Below, in pieces: positions 8,455 to 16,879 of a stretch of 64,000 nt of DNA. Positions within the stretch are counted from its first letter, which is position 1. Every line of letters begins with the position of its first letter. The translations under genes and the position numbers were made by a program. The stretch is taken from contig NZ_SNAQ03000010.1 of NCBI RefSeq assembly GCF_004375085.3, positions 124,001-188,000 on the forward strand, read 5' to 3'. The notes beneath the pieces were generated by a model. The model was given only the letters and a program-made list of their open reading frames with translations. It had not been told where the DNA came from and did no database searches. The DNA is from Lewinella sp. W8 (GTDB lineage Bacteria; Bacteroidota; Bacteroidia; Chitinophagales; Saprospiraceae).

Positions 8455-8865
8455 ATGAATCCACTGACTAAAATTTCCACCCTCATGACGACCGACCTGG
8501 TGGTCGTAATGTCGTCTACCTCTCTGGCTGACGCCAAAGCTCTCTTTGACAAGCACGGCATCCACCACCTCCCCGTGGTGACCCCCGAAGGAAAAATCGA
8601 GGGTATGTTGTCTACCTCTGACTTCTACCGCCTCGCCGAGAAGGGGGCCAATCCGACCACCGTGGGCGAAATAATGACCCGTGGCCTGGCTAAACTGGAG
8701 TCCTACGAAACTGTCCGCACGGCGGCCAACGTCTTTGCGTTGAATCGTTTCCACGCCCTGCCCGTGGTAGAAAACGAAAAACTGGTGGGCATGCTGACCA
8801 CCCTCGATCTGATCAAGTTGCTGGACAACGAGAAAATTGACCTGGCGGATTACAAGAATCCCTAG
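8455..8865 (+). CDS. Tandem CBS-domain protein
   Basis: A 136-residue protein made almost entirely of two CBS domains. The first (about residues 8-65) contains HHLPVVTPEGKIEGMLSTSD; the second (about 70-128) contains EIMTRGLAKLESYETVRTAA and HALPVVENEKLVGMLTTLDL. CBS pairs bind adenosyl nucleotides and act as regulatory modules; as a stand-alone protein it has no visible effector domain and its partner is unknown. Start chosen at the only ATG giving a full first domain. A strong terminator follows 31 bases after the stop. Confidence 0.92.
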   Translation: MNPLTKISTLMTTDLVVVMSSTSLADAKALFDKHGIHHLPVVTPEGKIEGMLSTSDFYRLAEKGANPTTVGEIMTRGLAKLESYETVRTAANVFALNRFHALPVVENEKLVGMLTTLDLIKLLDNEKIDLADYKNP

Positions 8866-8896
8866 GGAGTTCGCCAATCCATCACCGGAAACAGAA

Positions 8897-8936
8897 AGCG
8901 CGGAGAAACAGGAAGTTTCTCCGCGCTACTTTTTTT
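8897..8936 (+). terminator. Rho-independent terminator after the CBS gene
   Basis: A 13-bp perfect stem (AGCGCGGAGAAAC with GTTTCTCCGCGCT), a 5-base loop and a run of seven T from 8930. It lies between convergent genes; only the plus strand has the T-run. Confidence 0.85.
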
Positions 8937-8952
8937 GGCGACTACGGTACGC

Positions 8953-11900
8953 TTAATTCATCAGGGTGCGTACCCACAATTCTCCGAGCGGATTGAGTAG
9001 AGCATCTTTCCACAGGGTGTTGCCCTTCCAGCGTTGCCGCTGAGGGCCGGCATCCGAACCTTCGTTCTCCTGGGTCAGAAAATCTTCTTTGCTTTCCCAG
9101 CTGATACGCTGACCTTCCGCAAGCTTTTCGTTCAGTGCGGCGACCGGTCCGTTGATCATGGCCTCGAACGTGGCCAGGGTCTTGGCCATTTCTCCGTGAA
9201 TGCGTTCGGCTTCTTTCCGCTGGCTCTCGGAAGGTTCTCCGGGGAAGGAACTGATGTCGAAGTAAAGATTACCCATCTCTTCGCGTAGACGGCTTCCTTC
9301 GTTAACGTACCCATCACCCCCCAGAAAGACCAGACGATTCATTTCTGCTTTGGCCGCCTGGTGGAGGGCGTTAGCCATCTCCTGCAGCTTTTTCTTGCGC
9401 AAATCCATCCCTTCGGTGGCGGTTTTGATCTTGCCGAGTACGTGGTAGACGTAGGCCAAATCTTCCGTGTCATCGTAGACCTGCATGAGCAGTTTGCGCT
9501 GAGCTTCCCGCTTTTCAACGGTATAGATGTCATCCTCTTCGGTAGTCAGCTCAAATTCGGTCTCGTACGTTTCCTTACCCTTAATGAGCTTCACCTGATA
9601 GGTTCCGGCGGGCAGACTAGGACCCGAAAGGGTGCCAAACAGGGCCATCCGGTTGTCACTGGGGGCCGCCTTGGGCTTTTCGATGGTGGTCGGCAGGCTC
9701 ACCACGTTTAGGCCCGCGCCCTTGCCGGCCGGGAGGGTGCGCAGGAGTTTCCCGTCCTTCCAGATCTCCACGTACATTTTTCCGAACATGTGTCGGCGCT
9801 GATTGTAGTACATGATTCGTGCCGCCCGACTGGGATTCGGCCCAACGAAGGTGCCGCTGCCGCCAAAATCTCCGTTGCCAAGACCAATGCCGCTACCGAG
9901 GTAGGCGGGCCGGGTATGGAGGAAGGCAAACTTTTGGGCGGTGACTTCGGGCGTCAGCTGACGCAGGGCTTCGATATCGTCCAGAATGATGATGCCGCGG
10001 CCGTGGGTGGCCATCACCAGATCGGCCTCCCGCTCCTGAATTACCATGTCCCGGATACCCACCATGGGCACGTTATTCCGGAAGGGTGCCCAACTTTTGC
10101 CTCCGTCAAGACTGAGGTAGAGGCCGAACTCGGTACCCAGGAAAACCAAATTCTGGTTTTCGAGATCCTGGCGTACGCTCAGCGCGTAGCCGCTGATGTC
10201 TTCGGTAATGAGGCTGGTCCAGCTCTTACCGCCGTCACGGGTGACGTACAGGTAAGGCGTCATGTCTCCCGTCCGGTGACCGTCAAAGGTGACGAAGGCG
10301 GTATTGACGTCGTGGGGGCTGGGCTCCACGAAAGTCACCCAGGTATTGGCGGGTAGGTCGGGAATGTTGGCGTTCAACAGCGTCCAGCTCTTACCGCCGT
10401 CGCGGGTCACCTGCAGGTTGCCGTCGTCGGTGCCGACCCAAATGACGTTGTTATCGAGCGGGCTTTCGGCCACGGCATAGATCGTCGTATGGTTTTCGGC
10501 CGTGGAGTTGTCAATGCTCAGTCCTCCACTTTGGGCCTGCTTCTGCTTTTCGGGATCATTGGTGGTCAGGTCCGGGCTGATCCGTTCCCAGCTGTCGCCG
10601 TCGTCGGTACTGCGGTAGAGGTACTGGGAGGCGAAGTAGAGCCGCTTACCGTCTTTGCTGATCAGTAAGGGAGCATTCCAGTTAAAGCGCAGGGGGTCTT
10701 CGCCCGCCGTAGCGTAGGGGGGAATGGCCTTGGCCTGGCCGGTCCGTTCGTCGAAGCGGACCAGTTTACCGCCCTGGTATTCACTAAAGACAATGTGCTC
10801 CTTGTTCGGGTGACGGAAGCTGTAGAAGCCGTCTCCGCCGAAGGTTTTCTTCCAGTCCGAGTTGGTGATGCCGCCGCCGGACCGGCTCGGTCCAAACCAG
10901 GAACCGTTGTCCTGAAGGCCGCCGTAGACCCGGTAGGGCTTCGCGTTGTCCACGCTAACGTGGTAGAACTGCGAGAGGGGTAGGTTCATCCACATCTTGA
11001 AGGTGTATCCGCGGTCGAAGCTTTCGTAGACGCCACCGTCGGTGGCGACGAGGATGTGCTTGCCGTTACTGGGGTCGAACCAGATGTCATGAAAGTCGGA
11101 ATGGACGGCACCGTCAAAGGAGCGCCAGGTTTTACCGGCATTTTCACTGATGATGCCGTTGAGGCCGCATTTGGCCACGATGCTGTCGTTGGAGGGGTCG
11201 ATGGCCACCTTGCTGAAGTAGAAGGGACGAATGGAGGTGTTTCGGTTAGGACCGGTCATGGTCCAGCTCTCGCCGCCGTCCGTACTCCGGTACATGCCCT
11301 TGGTCTCGTCGGTGCCCGTTTCCACGCTGGCGTAGACCACCTGCCCGTTGCCGGGGGCAACGGTTACGCCGATGCGGCCTAGGGTCTCGTTGGGTAATCC
11401 ATTGGTGACCTGCTTCCAGTTGGCGCCACCGTCGGTAGTTTTGTAGAGGCCGGATTTTCCGTGGAGTCCGGAATCGAAGGTCCAGGGTTGGCGGCGGTGG
11501 CTCCACATGGCCGCAAAGAGGACGTCCGGATTATTGGGGTCCATGCTGAGGCTGGCCGCCCCGGTATCTTCATCGAGGTAAAGGATGCGTTCCCAGCTGC
11601 TTCCGCCGTCGGTGGATTTATACACCCCGCGCTCTTCGTTGCTGTCCCATAAGTGGCCCAGCGCGGCTACGTAGACGACGTTGGCGTCTTCGGGATGCAC
11701 GAGGACGTCGGCGATGCGCTCGGTGTTTTCCAGTCCGACGGAAGTCCAGTCGATGCCACCGTTAGTGGACTTGTAGACGCCGGTGCCGACGCTGACGCTG
11801 TTCCGGGGCCAGGGTTCACCGGTGCCGACGTAGACGACCTGAGGGTCGGAAGCGGCGACGGCAATATCGCCGATGCTCTGGGTATGATCGTCGAAGACGG

Positions 11901-12138
11901 GGGTGAAGGCGCCGCCCGCCGAGGTGGTCCGCCAAACCCCGCCGCCGGCCGCACCGACGAAAATATTGGTGGGGTCCTGGGGGTTGACGGCCAGGCAGCT
12001 GACCCGCCCGCTCATGACCGCCGGACCGATTTGCCGGGCCCGCAGATCACCAAACAGGGCCGTGGTGGTTTTGAATTCTTTCTGCGCGCCAAGGACGCTC
12101 AGGCAACTTAAAAAAAGTGTGGTAAGGATATATCTCAT
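8953..12138 (-). CDS. Large secreted VPS10/BNR-repeat beta-propeller protein
   Basis: A 1061-residue protein with signal peptide MRYILTTLFLSCLSVLGAQ. Many BNR/Asp-box repeats occur over residues about 50-720: GVYKSTDGGSSWERI, GLYKTTDGGANWKQV, GMYRSTDGGESWTM, VTRDGGKSWTLL, VTRDGGKSWTSL and LSLDGGKSWAPF. This is the sortilin/VPS10-like double-propeller architecture common in Bacteroidota and often loosely annotated as glycosyl hydrolase. The remaining ~300 residues hold a beta-rich linker (about 840-890) and an alpha-helical region, with no T9SS tail. No sialidase or hydrolase catalytic residues were identified, so enzymatic activity is doubtful. Neighbours do not suggest a pathway. Confidence 0.85.
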   Translation of the reverse strand: MRYILTTLFLSCLSVLGAQKEFKTTTALFGDLRARQIGPAVMSGRVSCLAVNPQDPTNIFVGAAGGGVWRTTSAGGAFTPVFDDHTQSIGDIAVAASDPQVVYVGTGEPWPRNSVSVGTGVYKSTNGGIDWTSVGLENTERIADVLVHPEDANVVYVAALGHLWDSNEERGVYKSTDGGSSWERILYLDEDTGAASLSMDPNNPDVLFAAMWSHRRQPWTFDSGLHGKSGLYKTTDGGANWKQVTNGLPNETLGRIGVTVAPGNGQVVYASVETGTDETKGMYRSTDGGESWTMTGPNRNTSIRPFYFSKVAIDPSNDSIVAKCGLNGIISENAGKTWRSFDGAVHSDFHDIWFDPSNGKHILVATDGGVYESFDRGYTFKMWMNLPLSQFYHVSVDNAKPYRVYGGLQDNGSWFGPSRSGGGITNSDWKKTFGGDGFYSFRHPNKEHIVFSEYQGGKLVRFDERTGQAKAIPPYATAGEDPLRFNWNAPLLISKDGKRLYFASQYLYRSTDDGDSWERISPDLTTNDPEKQKQAQSGGLSIDNSTAENHTTIYAVAESPLDNNVIWVGTDDGNLQVTRDGGKSWTLLNANIPDLPANTWVTFVEPSPHDVNTAFVTFDGHRTGDMTPYLYVTRDGGKSWTSLITEDISGYALSVRQDLENQNLVFLGTEFGLYLSLDGGKSWAPFRNNVPMVGIRDMVIQEREADLVMATHGRGIIILDDIEALRQLTPEVTAQKFAFLHTRPAYLGSGIGLGNGDFGGSGTFVGPNPSRAARIMYYNQRRHMFGKMYVEIWKDGKLLRTLPAGKGAGLNVVSLPTTIEKPKAAPSDNRMALFGTLSGPSLPAGTYQVKLIKGKETYETEFELTTEEDDIYTVEKREAQRKLLMQVYDDTEDLAYVYHVLGKIKTATEGMDLRKKKLQEMANALHQAAKAEMNRLVFLGGDGYVNEGSRLREEMGNLYFDISSFPGEPSESQRKEAERIHGEMAKTLATFEAMINGPVAALNEKLAEGQRISWESKEDFLTQENEGSDAGPQRQRWKGNTLWKDALLNPLGELWVRTLMN

Positions 12139-12468
12139 AACGGTGAGTTAGGTAGGAAGGGCGACGGGGCGCGGGTGCCATGTTGTTTGGCGGGGCACCG
12201 TAGAGACAAGGCATGCCTTGTCTCAGCAATGCCATATCGTTAAAACATAGCACCTGCGCGCCGTCGCAATTGTTCTGATTGGACGGCTCCGATGAATCAC
12301 TGAATTCTGTACCATCGTTGCCGTATTCATCAGAAACCAGTAGGATGAAAATGGGGAGAACGAAAGGCATCCGGTGGTGATGCACCTGCTGCTGATTCGT
12401 TCTCCCCGGGAAGAATTTTTACCCCTGAATCCGGTGAAACACCGGCCTCAGGGATAATCGGAAATTGA
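12139..12468. repeat. Composite REP-like region: inverted motif pair around a perfect 22-bp palindrome
   Basis: This 330-base intergenic region has no gene. A reverse copy of the dispersed GC-rich motif (12159-12179) and a forward copy (12250-12267) face each other. Between them, 12203-12224 is a perfect 22-bp palindrome whose half-site is GAGACAAGGCA. The whole could fold into a cruciform or multi-stem structure, as in BIME elements. The remaining 200 bases (12268-12468) show nothing recognised. Confidence 0.6.
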
Positions 12469-13200
12469 TTAGTTGTCCTTGGGCATGGAGAACATCTCGG
12501 CTTTAACCTCCGGGTTGAGGGTTACCTCCGTGAAGGTGATCTTCTGAATGCTCTGACCGTTAAACTTAACCTCCATAAAGAAGGGCATCATGATGTTTTC
12601 CACTTCCTGGTAATCGCTCATGTAGGTTTCCATCATGGCTCCCTTCTGGGGGCCACTCTTGATGGGCGTAGCGACCATGATGGGAATCATGTATTCAGTG
12701 TCGAAGTAGTAGGTGTGGTCATACCCCTCTTCGTTGGTTACCCGCACGCCGTAGGTCTCGGTGCCTTCGATCTCCTTGCCTTCCACGGCTTCGAGTTTGA
12801 AGCCCCGGGCTTCGGTGTCGATGAATTCAGAAAGGAATTTCTGATCCTTGGCCTGTTCGGTTTCCTCGGGAGACATTTCGGTGGGCTTGGTAATCCCCTG
12901 GAAGGGCATCACCTGCCAGGCGACTTCACCGTCGAAGGCCTGGATGATCTTCTGGCCCTGGACGTCCACTTCGAGGTAGGACTTATCGCCCTTGGCGTTG
13001 GTCATGGTCATGGGGAATTCCATGCCCTGCATGGCGGCGGTCCCCTTTACTTTGGTGGCTTCGATGGCCTTCCAGGCGTCAACGCCACCGGTGTTTTCGA
13101 TGTAGGCATCCCCGATTTCCCGGGGCGAGGGAGCGTCCTGGGCGATGGCCTGTCCGACGAAAATAAAGCATAGGGATAGTAGGAGGAAAATCTTCTTCAT
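12469..13200 (-). CDS. LolA-like periplasmic/outer-membrane lipoprotein-sorting-type protein
   Basis: A 243-residue protein with signal peptide MKKIFLLLSLCFIFVGQAIA. The mature part is predicted all-beta, with features of the LolA/LolB-like fold: an N-terminal YIENTGGVDAWKAIEATKVK, KGDKSYLEVDVQGQKIIQAF and AFDGEVAWQVMPFQG. Proteins of this kind in Bacteroidota are usually annotated as outer-membrane lipoprotein-sorting proteins, though true LolA function is not proven. There is no lipobox Cys, so it is probably soluble in the periplasm. A two-element promoter lies about 60 bases upstream. Confidence 0.75.
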   Translation of the reverse strand: MKKIFLLLSLCFIFVGQAIAQDAPSPREIGDAYIENTGGVDAWKAIEATKVKGTAAMQGMEFPMTMTNAKGDKSYLEVDVQGQKIIQAFDGEVAWQVMPFQGITKPTEMSPEETEQAKDQKFLSEFIDTEARGFKLEAVEGKEIEGTETYGVRVTNEEGYDHTYYFDTEYMIPIMVATPIKSGPQKGAMMETYMSDYQEVENIMMPFFMEVKFNGQSIQKITFTEVTLNPEVKAEMFSMPKDN

Positions 13201-13258
13201 GTCTCAATTGGTTGGTTTTCCGGCATTGTTAGGGAGCCGAAAAGGTTATTCGTTTGCC

Positions 13259-13290
13259 CAAATGTATCCCAGTGTATGAAAATAGGCACA
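13259..13290 (-). promoter_or_regulatory. Bacteroidota promoter for the LolA-like gene
   Basis: On the minus strand TGTG (13290-13287), 20 bases, then TACATTTG (13266-13259): a near match to TTTG-N20-TAnnTTTG. Predicted leader about 50 bases. Confidence 0.55.
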
Positions 13291-13341
13291 GAAGTTTGGA
13301 TGAATGCCCGTAAATTTTCGATTACTGGCTGAAGTGGGCTT

Positions 13342-13365
13342 ATTGTACAATTAACACTATCTTTG
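13342..13365 (+). promoter_or_regulatory. Promoter (-7 box) and palindromic operator before the NrtR-like gene
   Basis: TATCTTTG at 13358-13365 is a perfect -7 box. Directly upstream, ATTGTACAAT (13342-13351) is a perfect 10-bp palindrome where a repressor would block RNA polymerase. The start codon is 20 bases downstream. Autoregulation is inferred. Confidence 0.5.
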
Positions 13366-13384
13366 CGATACCAAAATTTTCCCC

Positions 13385-14101
13385 GTGCCGCCAAGAGAAA
13401 GTTTTAACGCTTACTTTAAATCTGCCTTCACGGTAGACAACGTCATCTTCGGGTTTGATGAAGGCAAGCTGAAGATCCTGCTCATTCGGCGTAACGAAGA
13501 ACCCTACGACAATTATTGGGCCCTTCCCGGATATTTTGTGATGCAGGATGAGGATCTGGACGCCGCCGCCCAGCGCGTCCTGCGGGAAATGGTCGGCCTG
13601 GAAAACGTATATCTGGAGCAGGTTCACACCTTTGGTGCTCCCGGCCGCCACGACTTTGGTCGGGTCATCACGGTAGCCTATTACAGTCTGGTGAAGATCG
13701 CCGACGTCTCTCCAAAGGCCTCCGGCGTGGCTCAGGAAGTTATGTGGCACCCCGTCCAGGACCTCGGGGAACTGGCCTTCGATCACGGCGAAATCGTGTC
13801 GGTCGCCCTGAATCGCCTCAAGCGCAGTATCCGGACCCGCCCCATCGGCTTTGAACTACTGCCGCCGGCCTTCACCCTCACCGATCTGCAACATCTCTAC
13901 GAAGCGATCTGGGAAACGGACCTGGAGAAACGGAACTTCCGTAAGAAGATTCTGTCCATGGACCTGCTCAAAGACCTTGGTCGTTCCCAGGAGGGCGTTG
14001 CTCACCGTCCGGCAAAACTCTACAGCTTCGACGAAGACCGCTACCAGGCGCTCATGGACGAGGGCTTTAACTTCGAGCTGCGGGAGGGGAAGCGGAAGTA
14101 G
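13385..14101 (+). CDS. NrtR/AraR-like Nudix-domain transcriptional regulator
   Basis: A 238-residue protein starting at GTG. Residues about 10-140 form a Nudix fold (VDNVIFGFDEGKLKILLIRR, then DNYWALPGYFVMQDEDLDAA). Residues about 155-235 form a winged helix with LPPAFTLTDLQHLYEAIWET and EKRNFRKKILSMDLL, the standard NrtR/AraR arrangement. The Nudix box is degraded: the catalytic REUxEE core reads REMVGL, so hydrolysis is unlikely and the domain is probably a ligand sensor (ADP-ribose-type or sugar ligand in relatives). No NAD or arabinose genes are adjacent. A promoter and palindrome lie immediately upstream. Confidence 0.85.
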   Translation: MPPRESFNAYFKSAFTVDNVIFGFDEGKLKILLIRRNEEPYDNYWALPGYFVMQDEDLDAAAQRVLREMVGLENVYLEQVHTFGAPGRHDFGRVITVAYYSLVKIADVSPKASGVAQEVMWHPVQDLGELAFDHGEIVSVALNRLKRSIRTRPIGFELLPPAFTLTDLQHLYEAIWETDLEKRNFRKKILSMDLLKDLGRSQEGVAHRPAKLYSFDEDRYQALMDEGFNFELREGKRK

Positions 14102-14136
14102 GATTAAGGATCAAGGATTTAGGATTTAGGATTTTG
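14102..14136 (+). repeat. AGGATT-type short tandem repeat after a stop codon
   Basis: AGGATT occurs repeatedly with AAGGATCAAGGATT-like spacers, starting directly after the NrtR-like stop codon. The same repeat family occurs at 30287-30386, again directly after a gene. The following bases to 14332 hold only an imperfect hairpin near 14150 and the upstream region of hsdM. Confidence 0.5.
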
Positions 14137-14332
14137 TGAAGGTCCGTTGGTAGCGACGTTGCGCGTCGTATCGGTGCCGTGCTGGTGCTACGTCCGACAC
14201 AGCGGATGAGCTTCCCGCTGACTGCCTCCGGGGTAAGACGCATCTTATGAGCGGGCGAGTGGTATACCGCCTTTTTCTTACATTCGCCACAACGTATTTT
14301 CCACGCACTGAGTAAAGCCAAGTGAACCACCC

Positions 14333-16879
14333 ATGGCCCTAAAAAAATCTGACCTTTATTCCTCAATCTGGTCCGCCGCCGACGTGCTGCGGGGCGGGAT
14401 GGACGCCAGCCAGTACAAGGACTACGTACTGACCCTGCTGTTCATGAAGTACGTCACGGACCGGGCCGGGCGGCCCGACAGCCTCATCGAATTACCGCCC
14501 CAGCAGCCACCGGAGCCTAAGAAGGACGAGGATGGGAACATCATCCCCGGTCCGCCACCACCCGAGATAGGTTACGGGGGGAGTTTTCACGACATGGTTT
14601 ACTGGAAAGGGAAACCCGGCATCGGTCAGGCCCTGAACCAGATTGTGGCCCGCTTTGCCCTCCACAACGGCCTGAGCGGAAGCATCACCACGGCGAACTT
14701 CAATGACCCGGAGAAACTCGGTAAAGACAAGGAAATGATTGATCGACTCAGTAAGCTGATCGGTATTTTCCAGGACGAGGAACTCAACTTCAGCGGTAAC
14801 CGCGCCGGCGACGACGACCTCCTGGGCGACGCCTACGAATACCTGATGCGCAACTTTGCCACCCAGAGCGGAAAAAGTAAGGGGCAGTTCTACACCCCGG
14901 CCGAGGTGAGCCGGGTGATGGCGGCCATCGTCGACGTGGAGCGCGCCAGCAGCGCGAACTTCTCCGCCTACGACCCCACCTGCGGCTCGGGCTCCCTGCT
15001 GCTGAAGGTGGCCGACCGGGCGCCGGTGGACATCACCATCTACGGGCAGGAGCGGGACATCGCCACCACCGGCCTGGCCGTGATGAATATGTGGCTCCAC
15101 GACCGCCCCACCGCCACCATCAAGCAGGGCAATACGCTTTCAACCCCCTCCTTCACGGAAATGCGAGGCGGTAAGGAAATGCTCAAACGCTTCGACGTCA
15201 TCGTGGCGAATCCGCCCTTCAGCGTAAAGGAATGGAGCAACGGCTTCAGCCCGGAAAACGACGACTACGAGCGCTTTGCGCACTACGGCATCCCCCCACA
15301 GAAAAACGGAGACTTTGCCTTTCTGCTGCACATCCTGGCCAGCCTGAAGGTGGGCGGCACGGCGGCGGTGGTCCTGCCCCACGGCGTGCTCTTCCGGGGC
15401 AACGCCGAAGCAGACATCCGCCGGCGGCTACTGCAGGCCGGGGTGATCAGGGGGATCATCGGGCTGCCGGCCAACCTCTTCTACGGCACCGGTATTCCGG
15501 CCTGCCTGATCGTCCTCCAAAAACGGTCGTCGGCCGAGGCGGGCAGTAGCCCTGACGCGTCCGCCGACCGTGGTACAAACCCGGGCGAGGACGCAGGTGC
15601 CGTCTTCCTCCTGGACGCCAGCAGGGGCTTCCGCAAGGACGGACCGAAAAACCGCCTGCGGGAGCGCGACATCCACCGCATTGTGGAGGTCTTTCGCGCC
15701 GGGCGGGAGGAGCCCGGCTACAGCCGCCGCGTGCCCCTGACCGAAATTGCCGACAACGACTACAACCTCAACCTGCCCCGCTACATCGACGGCCGCGAGG
15801 CCGCCGACCGTCAGGACCTGGAAGGGCACCTGCGGGGCGGCATCCCGGTGGCCGACATTGACGCCCTGGCCGACTACTGGGCCGTGTTCCCGGAAATTCG
15901 GCGGCGGCTCTTCACCGACCTGCGCCCCGGCTACCTGCGGCTAACGGAGGAACGACCCGCCGTGGAGGAGCAGCCCGAGTTTCGGGCCTTCACCGCCCGG
16001 CTGGACGCGGCCTTCGACGACTGGTTCACCGGCGTGGAGGAGACGCTGCGGGGCATCGACGATACCACCCACCCCCGTAGCCTCATCCAAGAGCTCGGCA
16101 CCCGCGTCCGCGCCCACTACCTCGCCCAACCCCTGGTGGAGGCCTACGCCGTTTACCAGCACCTGATGGACTACTGGGAAACGACGATGCAGGACGACGT
16201 GTACACCATCGTCGCCGGCGGCTGGACGGCCGAACTGCAGCCCGAAATGACCGGTAAGGGCGACAAACGCAAGGTCCGCAAGGGCTACTTCAGCTGCGAC
16301 CTGCTGCCACCGGAGATCGTACGCGACCACTTTCTGAGCGACGACGTGGCACGACTGCGGGATCTGGAAAACAAAATCGCCGAAAATGAGGGCGAAATCA
16401 CCGCTATGCTGGAAGCCGAGGGCCACGAAGAGGGCTTACTGGCCGAAGCGCTCGGTGACAATGGCAAGGTGAACAAATCCGCCGCCAAAGCGAGGATCAA
16501 GGAACTCAAGGGCACCCAGGACCCCGAAGAACGGGAAGAGCTTAATTACCTGCGGGAATACCTTTACTTCGAAAATCAAGTGCTGGGCGCTAAACGGAGT
16601 CACAAGGCCCACGAGAAGGCCCTGCGGGAACGCACCTACGACCAGTACGAAAGCCTCACCCCCGAACTGGTCCAAGAGCTGGTGGTACAGCACAAGTGGC
16701 GGGCCGCCCTGCGGCAGCGTATCGGGGGCGAAACCACCGCCGTGGGCCAGGCCCTGGGCCGCCGCCTGCGCGAGCTGGCCACCCGCTACGACCGGCCCCT
16801 GCCGGAACTGGAGGCGGAAGCCGCCCGCCTCGGCGAACGCGTAAACGCTCACCTGGCAAAAATGGGACTGACGTGGTAA
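14333..16879 (+). CDS. hsdM: Type I restriction-modification DNA methyltransferase subunit (HsdM), extended
   Basis: An 848-residue N6-adenine methyltransferase. The N-terminal HsdM domain (about 8-165, SAADVLRGGMDASQYKDYVL) is followed by the SAM-binding motif I DPTCGSGSLLLKV (about 220) and the catalytic NPPF in VIVANPPFSVKEW (about 291-303). GQFYTPAEVSRVM is the typical segment before motif I. It modifies the adenine in the bipartite site read by HsdS. Classical HsdM has 500-530 residues; here an extra C-terminal ~300 residues are helical and charged. A low-complexity insert at about 400-422 (SPDASADRGTNPGEDAGA) interrupts the domain. It overlaps hsdS by 7 bases. Composition is very GC-rich. 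Confidence 0.95.
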   Translation: MALKKSDLYSSIWSAADVLRGGMDASQYKDYVLTLLFMKYVTDRAGRPDSLIELPPQQPPEPKKDEDGNIIPGPPPPEIGYGGSFHDMVYWKGKPGIGQALNQIVARFALHNGLSGSITTANFNDPEKLGKDKEMIDRLSKLIGIFQDEELNFSGNRAGDDDLLGDAYEYLMRNFATQSGKSKGQFYTPAEVSRVMAAIVDVERASSANFSAYDPTCGSGSLLLKVADRAPVDITIYGQERDIATTGLAVMNMWLHDRPTATIKQGNTLSTPSFTEMRGGKEMLKRFDVIVANPPFSVKEWSNGFSPENDDYERFAHYGIPPQKNGDFAFLLHILASLKVGGTAAVVLPHGVLFRGNAEADIRRRLLQAGVIRGIIGLPANLFYGTGIPACLIVLQKRSSAEAGSSPDASADRGTNPGEDAGAVFLLDASRGFRKDGPKNRLRERDIHRIVEVFRAGREEPGYSRRVPLTEIADNDYNLNLPRYIDGREAADRQDLEGHLRGGIPVADIDALADYWAVFPEIRRRLFTDLRPGYLRLTEERPAVEEQPEFRAFTARLDAAFDDWFTGVEETLRGIDDTTHPRSLIQELGTRVRAHYLAQPLVEAYAVYQHLMDYWETTMQDDVYTIVAGGWTAELQPEMTGKGDKRKVRKGYFSCDLLPPEIVRDHFLSDDVARLRDLENKIAENEGEITAMLEAEGHEEGLLAEALGDNGKVNKSAAKARIKELKGTQDPEEREELNYLREYLYFENQVLGAKRSHKAHEKALRERTYDQYESLTPELVQELVVQHKWRAALRQRIGGETTAVGQALGRRLRELATRYDRPLPELEAEAARLGERVNAHLAKMGLTW

